Assembly: GCA_964654695.1 (NCBI GenBank)
Contig: CAZZKJ010000075.1
Location: 1-6,764 of the forward strand
Reading direction: 5' to 3'
Length of the DNA: 6,764 nt
From: CAZZKJ01 sp964654695
GTDB lineage: Bacteria; Krumholzibacteriota; Krumholzibacteriia; WVZY01
The notes under the pieces were generated by a model that saw only the letters and a list, made by a program, of their open reading frames with translations, ran no database searches and was not told the DNA's origin. Numbering within the stretch: position 1 is the stretch's first letter; the number at the start of each line of letters is the position of its first letter. Positions 1 through 6,186 of the stretch are shown one piece after another. The position numbers and the translations under genes were made by a program.

Positions 1-476
1 TTGTGCAGGCGTTTCCTGCATTCGGTGTAGAGCGGCGGGGGGCTCCTGTAGTGGCTTTCGCGCGTGTTGATTCATCCCCCATACTTCTTCGGTGCGAAAT
101 CTATAATCCCGACCATCTGATCGTGCTCGACCACGCCCTCACGGAAACGATAGACATATCTTCAGGTTTGAAAAAGGGCGGCTGGATTATAATCAATTCG
201 CACAAGAAGCCGGAGGATTTCTTATATGCGAAAGATTATCGAGTTGCAACGGTTGATGCCAATTCGATAGCGTGGAAACACAAGCTGGGCAGCCGTGCCG
301 CCCCCATCGTCAACACCGCCATCCTGGGAGCGTTCGCCAGGAGTACAGCTCTTGTCGGGTTGGATCAGGTTGTCCAGGCGGTCCTGGATGCAGTGCCTGT
401 TAATGCGGAAGGTAACAAAAACGCGGCGATGGAGGCGTATAATTTAACAGCATTGAGCGATGCCGTTTTGAGATGA
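1..476 (+). CDS. porG: 2-oxoacid:ferredoxin oxidoreductase, gamma subunit (5' partial)
   Basis: This is the gamma subunit of a multi-subunit pyruvate/2-oxoacid:ferredoxin oxidoreductase. The enzyme cleaves a 2-oxoacid with CoA to acyl-CoA and CO2 in the cytoplasm. The gene is cut by the window start. The first complete codon is at base 3, and 157 codons remain before the TGA at 474-476. The family usually has about 180-190 residues and begins with a glycine-rich GRGGQG segment, which is missing here, so roughly 30 N-terminal residues lie upstream. The GTG at base 3 is an internal valine codon, not a start. The visible part opens with the family signature QAFPAFGVERRGAPV, followed by a VLDHAL strand and a C-terminal NTAILGAF segment, both typical of PorG. 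It is followed after 36 bases by the delta gene, with alpha and beta downstream. The substrate (pyruvate or 2-oxoisovalerate) cannot be decided from this subunit. Confidence 0.93.
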   Translation, partial: VQAFPAFGVERRGAPVVAFARVDSSPILLRCEIYNPDHLIVLDHALTETIDISSGLKKGGWIIINSHKKPEDFLYAKDYRVATVDANSIAWKHKLGSRAAPIVNTAILGAFARSTALVGLDQVVQAVLDAVPVNAEGNKNAAMEAYNLTALSDAVLR

Positions 477-500
477 CGTCGCTTCCTTGCCGGCCGCAGC

Positions 501-506
501 AGAGGA
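501..506 (+). promoter_or_regulatory. Ribosome binding site of the delta gene
   Basis: AGAGGA lies six bases upstream of the ATG at 513. It supports that start and independent ribosome loading after the 36-base gap from the gamma gene. Confidence 0.6.
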
Positions 507-512
507 TCGATC

Positions 513-2183
513 ATGAGTGATAAGAAAAAAGTCTTTGAAGACCAGTCCAAAATGCCACTTGCGGCAATTTCCGAAGGGGATATGCGCTGGAACAAAACCG
601 GTAGCTGGCGTAATGTACGGCCCTTCTATGACAATAATACTTCTCCCTGCATTACCGGGTGTACAGCGGGTGAAGATATCCAGGGATATATTGCGCTCGC
701 CCTAAAAGGAAAATACGAAGAAGCTGTAAGGCTTATTTGGGAAAGCAATCCATTTCCGGCGATCTGCGGACGCGTTTGCTACCATCCCTGTATGGAAAAA
801 TGCGCCAGAAAAGAATACGACGAGGCTCTTTTCATACCGGCGATCGAACGTTTCCTCGGTGATTACGCAATTGAGAAAAAGCTCCGCGAAAAAACCGCTC
901 GTAAAAAACAAAACCATAAAATCGCCGTGATAGGGGGAGGGCCCAGCGGGCTGACATGCTCCTACTACCTGGCAAAGAAGGGTTATTCGGTGGTAATTTT
1001 TGAGAAAAGAAATGCCCTGGGCGGTGTGCTCCGCTACGGCATACCCGAATACCGCCTTCCGAAAAATGTTCTCTATGCCGAGATCGACCGGCTTACCGCC
1101 ATGGGGGTAGAGGTAAGGACCGGTACCACTGCGGGCAAGGATAAATCCGGCGGGCTGGACGGGTATTCCGCATACTTTCTCGGCGTGGGGCTGCAGAAGA
1201 GCAGGCGATTATCCATCGACGGGGAAGATTCGGCAGGCGTCATACCGGGTCTTGAGTTTCTCTCGGATATAAATGAGGGCAGGAAGGTCGAACTGGGGAG
1301 GAAGATTTTTGTCGTTGGGGGGGGCAATACCGCCATGGATGTAGCCAGGAGCGCTCTCAGATTGGGTTCGGATGTTACGGTTCTCTACCGGCGCACCGAA
1401 GCCGAAATGCCGGCAATAGTGGATGAAGTGCGCGAAGCCCGTGAGGAAGGAGTCAAATTCAAATTCCTGTCGTCGCCCATTAGGATAACTGCCGAGAAGG
1501 GACGTTTGAAAACAATTGAATGCCAGGAAATGGAACTGGGAGCTCCCGACGACAGCGGCCGCCGGCGCCCGGTCCCAAAGGACGGAGCTGTATTCTCGGT
1601 CGAAGCGGATAACATGCTTGTTGCCGTCGGAGAACTTCCCGACGCCGAGCCTTTCTCTGCAATGATTGATATCGATAACGGGCTGGTTATTGCCGATGAG
1701 TTTGGAAAAACTTCGAACAGAAAAGTATTCGCGGGAGGGGATATCGTTACGGGCGCCGCCACCGTAGTAGACGCTGTCGCGAGGGGCAGAAGCGCGGCCG
1801 AACTCATCGACGCCGAGCTGTCCGGAGGAATGTTCAACCCGAGAACACATAAGAAAGTGATCGCCCTCGCCGATCTGAATACCGCATATTTCTATCATAA
1901 TAGAAGAACCGGTATGCGTAAAACCTCTGAAGAAAAAATTGCAGGTTCCTTCGATGAAGTCAACAAGGGATGGTCGTCCGAAGAACTTGACAAGGAACTC
2001 GAACGCTGTTTTAGCTGCGGTGTCTGCAACGGGTGCGATAACTGCTGGATATTCTGTCCCGATGTCGCTATCAGCCGCGAAGACGGCGTGTATACGGTAA
2101 ACTACGATTACTGCAAGGGGTGCCTGATTTGCGTGCAGGAGTGTCCGCGTGCATCTTTATCTTCTGAAGAGGAAGGGCAATGA
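513..2183 (+). CDS. Delta subunit of 2-oxoacid oxidoreductase: GltD/NfnB-like FAD-NAD(P)H module fused to a ferredoxin domain
   Basis: The 556-residue protein has three parts. Residues 1-130 form a GltD-type N-terminal Fe-S domain with Cys 46, 50, 85, 89, 93 and 97. Residues 135-440 form the two-nucleotide-domain flavoprotein: FAD motif GGGPSG at 141-146, NAD(P) motif VVGGGNTAMDVAR at 267-279, YRR at 292-294, and the FAD-closing AGGDIVTGAATVVDA at 407-421. Residues 495-556 form a ferredoxin tail with Cys 499, 502, 505, 508, 511, 515 and a second cluster at Cys 534, 537, 540, 544. GltD alone is about 470 residues, so the tail is an addition. In other organisms this operon slot holds a short two-cluster ferredoxin (PorD). 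I infer that the fused protein takes electrons from the alpha/beta core through its tail and delivers them via FAD to NAD(P)+. The double arginine after the second Rossmann motif favours NADP(H) by analogy with GltD. The stop overlaps the alpha start (ATGA). It could also be annotated as a glutamate synthase small subunit, but no large subunit is present. Confidence 0.9.
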   Translation: MSDKKKVFEDQSKMPLAAISEGDMRWNKTGSWRNVRPFYDNNTSPCITGCTAGEDIQGYIALALKGKYEEAVRLIWESNPFPAICGRVCYHPCMEKCARKEYDEALFIPAIERFLGDYAIEKKLREKTARKKQNHKIAVIGGGPSGLTCSYYLAKKGYSVVIFEKRNALGGVLRYGIPEYRLPKNVLYAEIDRLTAMGVEVRTGTTAGKDKSGGLDGYSAYFLGVGLQKSRRLSIDGEDSAGVIPGLEFLSDINEGRKVELGRKIFVVGGGNTAMDVARSALRLGSDVTVLYRRTEAEMPAIVDEVREAREEGVKFKFLSSPIRITAEKGRLKTIECQEMELGAPDDSGRRRPVPKDGAVFSVEADNMLVAVGELPDAEPFSAMIDIDNGLVIADEFGKTSNRKVFAGGDIVTGAATVVDAVARGRSAAELIDAELSGGMFNPRTHKKVIALADLNTAYFYHNRRTGMRKTSEEKIAGSFDEVNKGWSSEELDKELERCFSCGVCNGCDNCWIFCPDVAISREDGVYTVNYDYCKGCLICVQECPRASLSSEEEGQ

Positions 2184-3358
2184 AAAAAGTATTGATGGGA
2201 AACCACGCCATTTCCTACGGAGTGAAGGCCAGCAATGTACAGGTGATCGCAGCCTATCCCATAACGCCGCAGACCCAGATAGTCGAAGAGCTTTCAGAAA
2301 TGTGCGCGGACGGCGGACTCGATGCCAGATTCATAAAAGTCGAGTCGGAGCATTCCGCCATGGCCGCCGTGATCGGAGCCAGCGCGGCGGGCTCCAGGGC
2401 CTTCACGGCAACCTCTTCACAGGGGCTCCTTCTGATGCACGAAATGCTCCACTGGGCGGCAGGCGCCAGGCTTCCGATCGTACTGGCCAACGTGAACAGA
2501 GCGGTCGGGCCTCCGTGGAATATATGGACGGATCAAAACGACTCCCTTTCTCAGCGCGATACGGGACTGCTGCAGATCTACTGCGAGAGCAACCAGGAGG
2601 TTTTCGATACGACTCTGCAGGCTTTCAAGATAAGCGAGGAAGTCATGCTGCCGACTATGCTGGTTCTGGATGCTTTCTTTTTATCCCACACATCCGAAAT
2701 CGTGGAAATATTCGACGGCGAAGAAGGATCCCGTTACCTGCCCGCTTTCGAGCCCCGGAAGTGTTTGAACCCGGAAGATCCGCATGCATTCGGCAACCTC
2801 ACCGGACCGGATAATTACTACGAGCTCAGGTACAAAATTTACCGGGACACAATTAAAGCTCTTGATGCTGCCCGGAGAGCCGATGAGGAATTCGGCCGCA
2901 TGTTCGGGAGATCCTATGGATTGGTGGAAAGATATCCGGACGAGGACGCCGATCTCATGCTGGTGACGTCGGGGACCATAACCAGCACCGCGAGATATGT
3001 AGTCGATGCTCTAAGGGCAGAGGGCAAAAGCATAGGCCTGCTCAAGATGAGACTTTTCAGGCCGTTTCCAACCACCATGGTCAGAGCTGCGCTTGCCGGC
3101 ACTAAAAAAGCGGTTGTAATTGACAGGAATATAGGTTTCAGCATAGGCGGTATTTTCGCGCAAGAAGTTAAGGCGGCGATGTACAACAGCGGCGGCGCTA
3201 TTCCCATATTTAGTTTTATAGCAGGCATCGGAGGCAGGGATGTTACACCCGATACCATAAAAGAAATAGTCGATCGAGCTGAAATCCTGGCCGAACCCGA
3301 AGAGGATGTTTACTGGATTGGGGTAAAAGATGAACAGCTTCATCATACCAGAACATGA
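2180..3358 (+). CDS. porA: 2-oxoacid:ferredoxin oxidoreductase, alpha subunit
   Basis: This alpha subunit carries the pyrimidine-binding half of the thiamine diphosphate site. Its 392 residues match the usual length (about 390). Visible signatures are YPITPQT at 26-32, the SEHSA segment at 56-60 whose Glu57 is the likely glutamate contacting thiamine diphosphate, TATSSQGL at 76-83, and SQRDTGLLQ at 124-132. The C-terminal domain has RPFP at 294-297 and GIGGRDVT at 349-356. This pattern follows the archaeal-type PorA/VorA rather than the single-chain PFOR. The ATG at 2180 overlaps the delta stop by four bases, and GAGG at 2169-2172 inside the delta gene provides a ribosome site. Translation is therefore probably coupled to the delta gene. 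The motifs do not separate pyruvate from branched-chain 2-oxoacid activity; pyruvate is the default reading. Confidence 0.93.
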   Translation: MKKVLMGNHAISYGVKASNVQVIAAYPITPQTQIVEELSEMCADGGLDARFIKVESEHSAMAAVIGASAAGSRAFTATSSQGLLLMHEMLHWAAGARLPIVLANVNRAVGPPWNIWTDQNDSLSQRDTGLLQIYCESNQEVFDTTLQAFKISEEVMLPTMLVLDAFFLSHTSEIVEIFDGEEGSRYLPAFEPRKCLNPEDPHAFGNLTGPDNYYELRYKIYRDTIKALDAARRADEEFGRMFGRSYGLVERYPDEDADLMLVTSGTITSTARYVVDALRAEGKSIGLLKMRLFRPFPTTMVRAALAGTKKAVVIDRNIGFSIGGIFAQEVKAAMYNSGGAIPIFSFIAGIGGRDVTPDTIKEIVDRAEILAEPEEDVYWIGVKDEQLHHTRT

Positions 3359-4235
3359 AATGATGACATCGGGGCATCTCGCCTGCCAGGGCTGCGGCGC
3401 CACGCAGGCGATGAGATTTGCTTTAAAAGCCCTGGGTCCTAAGACGGTCGTGGTCATGCCGGCTTGCTGCTGGTCGGTTATAGACGGCCCCTTTCCACAT
3501 TCTTCGCTGGAGGTTCCGATTTTTCATACGGCGTTCGAAACTGCGGGAAGCACCGCAAGCGGAGTCAAGGCCGGGTTGGAAATGAGAGGCGACACGGAAA
3601 CGACCGTTCTGGCCTGGGCTGGTGACGGCGGCACTTTTGATATCGGGCTCCAGGCGTTGAGTGGAGCCGCCGAACGCAACGAGGATATAATATATGCCTG
3701 CTATGATAACGAAGCCTACATGAATACGGGAATCCAGAGATCCAGCGCAACCCCTATAGGAGCATGGACGACTACTACCCCCTATCCACATCTCAAGGAG
3801 CGTCCAAAAAAAAACTTACTGGCCATCATTGCCGCCCACGGGATACCGTATGTGGCCACCACATCGGTCGCATATCCCGATGATGTCGCCCGCAAATTCA
3901 AAAAGGCAAAATCGATCCGCGGAACCAAATTCATACATATTTTCGCGCCCTGCCCGACCGGTTGGAAGAGCGCTCCTGAATTGTCAGTAAAACTCGCGCG
4001 TCTGGCGGTGGAGACGCGGATATTTCCCCTGCTCGAAATTACCGGCGGAACCCGGTACGAAGTGAAGAAGGATTTCTCGGCCAGGCCCGTGAAGGAATAC
4101 CTGGCTCTCCAGGGGAGATTCGCCAATTTGAAGGAAGAAGATATAGCAAAAATCCAGGCGGCGACGGATGAGTTTTGGAACAATCTAATCGAAAAAGAAA
4201 GCGGCGGCGAGATTCTGCCCGGCGTCACCTCCTAA
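3330..4235 (+). CDS. porB: 2-oxoacid:ferredoxin oxidoreductase, beta subunit (thiamine diphosphate and [4Fe-4S])
   Basis: The 301-residue beta subunit binds the diphosphate end of thiamine diphosphate and one [4Fe-4S] cluster. The likely cluster ligands are Cys19 and Cys22 (CxxC), Cys47 and Cys208 (APCPTGW). The CxxC-to-third-Cys spacing equals that of the proximal cluster in single-chain PFOR. The Mg-thiamine diphosphate motif starts at GDGG 98-101 and continues through DNEAYMNTG at 126-134, followed by IQRSSATP and AWTTTTP, typical of PorB/VorB. I chose the ATG at 3330, which overlaps porA by 29 bases, because GGGG at 3320-3323 sits six bases upstream and the residues before GHLACQGCG match the family N-terminus. 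ATGs at 3360 and 3363 lack a ribosome site. Codons 159-162 contain a run of nine A. The TAA stop faces the convergent glycosyltransferase stop across 7 bases. Confidence 0.93.
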   Translation: MNSFIIPEHEMMTSGHLACQGCGATQAMRFALKALGPKTVVVMPACCWSVIDGPFPHSSLEVPIFHTAFETAGSTASGVKAGLEMRGDTETTVLAWAGDGGTFDIGLQALSGAAERNEDIIYACYDNEAYMNTGIQRSSATPIGAWTTTTPYPHLKERPKKNLLAIIAAHGIPYVATTSVAYPDDVARKFKKAKSIRGTKFIHIFAPCPTGWKSAPELSVKLARLAVETRIFPLLEITGGTRYEVKKDFSARPVKEYLALQGRFANLKEEDIAKIQAATDEFWNNLIEKESGGEILPGVTS

Positions 4236-4242
4236 GGCTTCT

Positions 4243-5355
4243 TTATTTCGTTTTTGTATCCGCGTCAATGATTTTCATGAAAAGATCCGACACCTTCGTC
4301 ATGTTCGAGCGCCACAGCGCTCTTTCTTTTATTATTTGAAGATTGGCCTTCGCCGCGGCTGCGGCCAAATCCCTGTCCTTCCACGCTTTCTTCAATGCGT
4401 CCGAAGCGGCCGCCGGATCCGATGGGTCGACAAGAAAACCGTTTTCGCCGTTTGTTATCCATTCGCGGTTGGCCGGGATATCTCCGACAATTGGAAACAG
4501 GCCGCAGGCCATGGCTTCGAGAAGGGATACAGAAGTCGTATCCGACCATGCCAAGGAAATGAAAATGTCATGGCTGCGTAGAAGATCCGGCATATCGGCG
4601 TGATCGGTGCCGGGTATGAATAAGATTTGATCATGGGCGCCGCTTTTTGCTGCTGCTTTTCTTAGATTTTTTTTCAGGGATCCGTTTCCCGCTATGGTCA
4701 GGCGGGACAGAGGCATATCGGTTGATGCCAGAGCGAAAGACTCGATGACGGTCTCAATGTTATAGATTTTTTCGAGCTTCCTGTTGCTTATTACCGAAGG
4801 ACCTCCGTCTGTGGTAGCGCCGTCATTAGGGTGAAAGGTCAATATATCAACTCCGTATGGAACGGTCAGGATCGATCCCGGATCGCAGCCCAGGTCGATT
4901 AGCCTGTTGCTCATCACTTTTGCGTCGGATGTCACAAAAGTCGTCCGCTCGAGGACAAACTTTGTGCGCCATCTGTGAAAAGGGCTTTTTTGAGGCAGGA
5001 GCATTATATCGCTTCCCCATGTGCTCAATACCCATGGTTTTTTATCCATCAGCGCCGCCATGAATCCATAATTGGGCAGGAAATGGGCATTGATTATATC
5101 GGGCTCGAACCGGGCGGCCGCTTTTCGCGCACTCGACACGGCAAGCGGGTACCTGGCGAAGCCGGGGATAACGGACGGCGCATCGATTTTTTTGAATTCT
5201 CCGGGAAAGCCGGATGAACCCTCAAGGCTCAGTGTAAGCACCCTGGCGCCGATTTCCAGGAAATAGGAGGCCCATTTCCGCAAATGGACCTGCCGGGCGT
5301 CCCCCATCAGGAGCAGTTTTACAGGAGCGGCCGACGATGCGCTCAGTCCTTTCAT
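4243..5355 (-). CDS. GT4-type (GT-B fold) glycosyltransferase
   Basis: This cytoplasmic or membrane-associated retaining glycosyltransferase would transfer a sugar from a nucleotide-sugar donor to a lipid-linked or polysaccharide acceptor. The 370 residues have the GT-B layout. The N-terminal domain begins VKLLLMGDARQVHLRKW at 12-28, with NAHFLPNYG at 89-97 and STWGSD at 111-116. A hinge VPYGVD follows at 165-170. The C-terminal domain has the donor-site start SNRKLEK at 190-196, IAGNGSLK at 221-228, and the catalytic-region motif ending LLEAMACG at 278-285. The usual E-x7-E is D272-x7-E280 here, a conservative change. No transmembrane segment is evident. ATG 5355 is the only ATG, GTG or TTG between the upstream in-frame stop and the first domain strand. 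It lacks a good ribosome site. The gene is alone on its strand, diverges from the lipoprotein gene and converges on the por operon. The acceptor and sugar are unknown. Confidence 0.9.
   Translation of the reverse strand: MKGLSASSAAPVKLLLMGDARQVHLRKWASYFLEIGARVLTLSLEGSSGFPGEFKKIDAPSVIPGFARYPLAVSSARKAAARFEPDIINAHFLPNYGFMAALMDKKPWVLSTWGSDIMLLPQKSPFHRWRTKFVLERTTFVTSDAKVMSNRLIDLGCDPGSILTVPYGVDILTFHPNDGATTDGGPSVISNRKLEKIYNIETVIESFALASTDMPLSRLTIAGNGSLKKNLRKAAAKSGAHDQILFIPGTDHADMPDLLRSHDIFISLAWSDTTSVSLLEAMACGLFPIVGDIPANREWITNGENGFLVDPSDPAAASDALKKAWKDRDLAAAAAKANLQIIKERALWRSNMTKVSDLFMKIIDADTKTK
4307..4337 (+). terminator. Rho-independent terminator of the por operon, inside the convergent gene
   Basis: A perfect 6-bp stem, GAGCGC at 4307-4312 and GCGCTC at 4317-4322, closes a CACA loop and is followed at once by a T-rich tail (TTTCTTTTATTATTT, 4323-4337). 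It lies 72 bases past the beta-subunit stop, in the direction of the operon, within the 3' coding part of the opposite-strand glycosyltransferase. On the minus strand the same hairpin is followed by GAACATG, not by T, so it should act only on plus-strand transcripts. Confidence 0.72.
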
Positions 5356-5364
5356 AATCCGGAA

Positions 5365-5393
5365 AGTGTAATTGCAGTCCCCGGTGGTGTCAA
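5365..5393 (-). promoter_or_regulatory. Sigma70-type promoter of the glycosyltransferase gene
   Basis: On the minus strand a consensus -35 TTGACA (5393-5388) is separated by exactly 17 bases from TACACT (5370-5365), which matches four of six -10 positions. Transcription would start near 5358, about three bases before the ATG at 5355, giving a nearly leaderless mRNA. This agrees with the lack of a ribosome site before that ATG. Confidence 0.55.
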
Positions 5394-5426
5394 AAGAAAG
5401 CTCGGTTTGAGACGTGAAACCTCAGG

Positions 5427-5455
5427 TTGACACATGCGCCATATGCGATTACCCT
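5427..5455 (+). promoter_or_regulatory. Sigma70-type promoter of the lipoprotein-tadA unit
   Basis: TTGACA (5427-5432), a 17-base spacer and TACCCT (5450-5455) form a plausible promoter. The -35 is perfect. The -10 matches only the three most conserved positions (TA...T). The start point would be near 5462, leaving a leader of about 20 bases that contains the AGGAGG ribosome site. Confidence 0.45.
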
Positions 5456-5470
5456 GGAAAGTGCTAAAAA

Positions 5471-5477
5471 AGGAGGG
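5471..5477 (+). promoter_or_regulatory. Strong ribosome binding site of the lipoprotein gene
   Basis: AGGAGGG is a near-perfect Shine-Dalgarno sequence. Its AGGAGG core ends six bases before the GTG at 5483, which decides in favour of this non-ATG start. Confidence 0.75.
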
Positions 5478-5482
5478 TTGAA

Positions 5483-6178
5483 GTGAAGAAGGCAGCAGTG
5501 TTCATATTTATCATAGCGATGCTTGCCCCGCTCGGGGGATGCAAGAAACAGCACCCGGTTAAAGTGCACATATCGCCCGACATGAAGGGCAGAGTTATAT
5601 CGAACATCGCAGTTTTTCCGTTTACAAGCGCGGTCAATCAAACGGAAGACCCGGATGGAAAGGCCCCGAGGATTCTGGAGAAATATTTTTTTGAAAATTT
5701 ATCATTGCGCAAGGACTTGAAATTCCTGACACCCAGCACGGTATCCTTAGCGGCCGACCGTAAGGGGCTCAATGAGCGGATGGATGAATTTCTGCGGCAG
5801 TGGGCGGTGAGACAGGAATTCGATATGGAATTCTTCAAATCTCTGGCCGAAGTGCTAAAGTGCGAAGCCTTTCTCCTGGGCACCGCCGACCTGTGGCAAA
5901 AAGACGAAGCGGACTTCCAGGAAAACGCATCATCGGCTACGTATGTCGGTGCCACCATAACCCTTATAGATGCCGCTTCAGGCGAGGTGCTTTTCCAGGC
6001 CTCCGACGAGGACTACCTGGAAGGCCTGCGGACGGAAACCAACGACAGGCAGTTGGTTGTTGGAAGTTCGGGCAACATTTACAAAGATATGGGCGAGAGA
6101 ATGTACAAGGCTCCGCCTTTCGAGGATGTTGCGTTGAAGGTTGCGAAGGCTCTCGCTGAAAGTTTTCCCCACAACTGA
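5483..6178 (+). CDS. Putative lipoprotein of unknown function (CsgG/PelC/LpoB-like appearance)
   Basis: The 231-residue protein starts at GTG. It has a lipoprotein signal peptide: KK at 2-3, a hydrophobic core at 4-17, and lipobox LGGC ending in Cys20. Lys at +2 after the Cys gives no inner-membrane retention signal, so an outer-membrane location is likely if the host is Gram-negative. The mature part has a strand NIAVFPF at 41-47, a helical middle, then AFLLGTADLW at 129-138 and a strand pair YVGATITLIDAASGEVLFQAS at 154-174. It ends in a helix at 214-228. The order strand, helices, 'LLGTA', 'TLIDA.SGEVLF' recalls small periplasm-facing lipoproteins of the CsgG/PelC/LpoB/FlgT type. That likeness is by eye only, and I assign no function. 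tadA follows after 8 bases, probably on the same transcript. Confidence 0.85.
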   Translation: MKKAAVFIFIIAMLAPLGGCKKQHPVKVHISPDMKGRVISNIAVFPFTSAVNQTEDPDGKAPRILEKYFFENLSLRKDLKFLTPSTVSLAADRKGLNERMDEFLRQWAVRQEFDMEFFKSLAEVLKCEAFLLGTADLWQKDEADFQENASSATYVGATITLIDAASGEVLFQASDEDYLEGLRTETNDRQLVVGSSGNIYKDMGERMYKAPPFEDVALKVAKALAESFPHN

Positions 6179-6186
6179 TTTTTCCA

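Noticed and set aside
1317..1324. Run of eight G in the delta gene.
   Set aside because: It encodes the obligatory GGG of the NAD(P)-binding loop, and the frame is intact on both sides.
1209..1898. A 229-codon open frame on the minus strand opposite the delta gene.
   Set aside because: It lies wholly antisense to a strongly supported flavoprotein, has no recognisable motifs or ribosome site, and its openness follows from the codon pattern of the real gene.
513..2183. Reading the delta gene as a true glutamate synthase small subunit.
   Set aside because: No glutamate synthase large subunit is nearby, the gene is overlap-coupled to porA, and it carries an extra ferredoxin tail.
2149..2814. 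A 221-codon open frame on the plus strand overlapping the alpha gene.
   Set aside because: The translation is arginine- and glycine-rich with no domain pattern, while the alpha frame over the same bases carries clear family motifs.
4189..4235. Possible terminator for the glycosyltransferase on the minus strand, where a T-rich stretch follows GC-rich DNA.
   Set aside because: I could not form a stem longer than three or four pairs next to the T-rich stretch, so there is no convincing hairpin.
4272..4283. 12-base palindrome TTTTCATGAAAA near the glycosyltransferase 3' end.
   Set aside because: AT-rich, inside coding sequence and without a loop or T-tail; likely chance.
4243..5355. Whether the glycosyltransferase starts at the internal ATG at 5307.
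   Set aside because: That start would remove the first beta strand (VKLLL) of the N-terminal domain, and it has no ribosome site.
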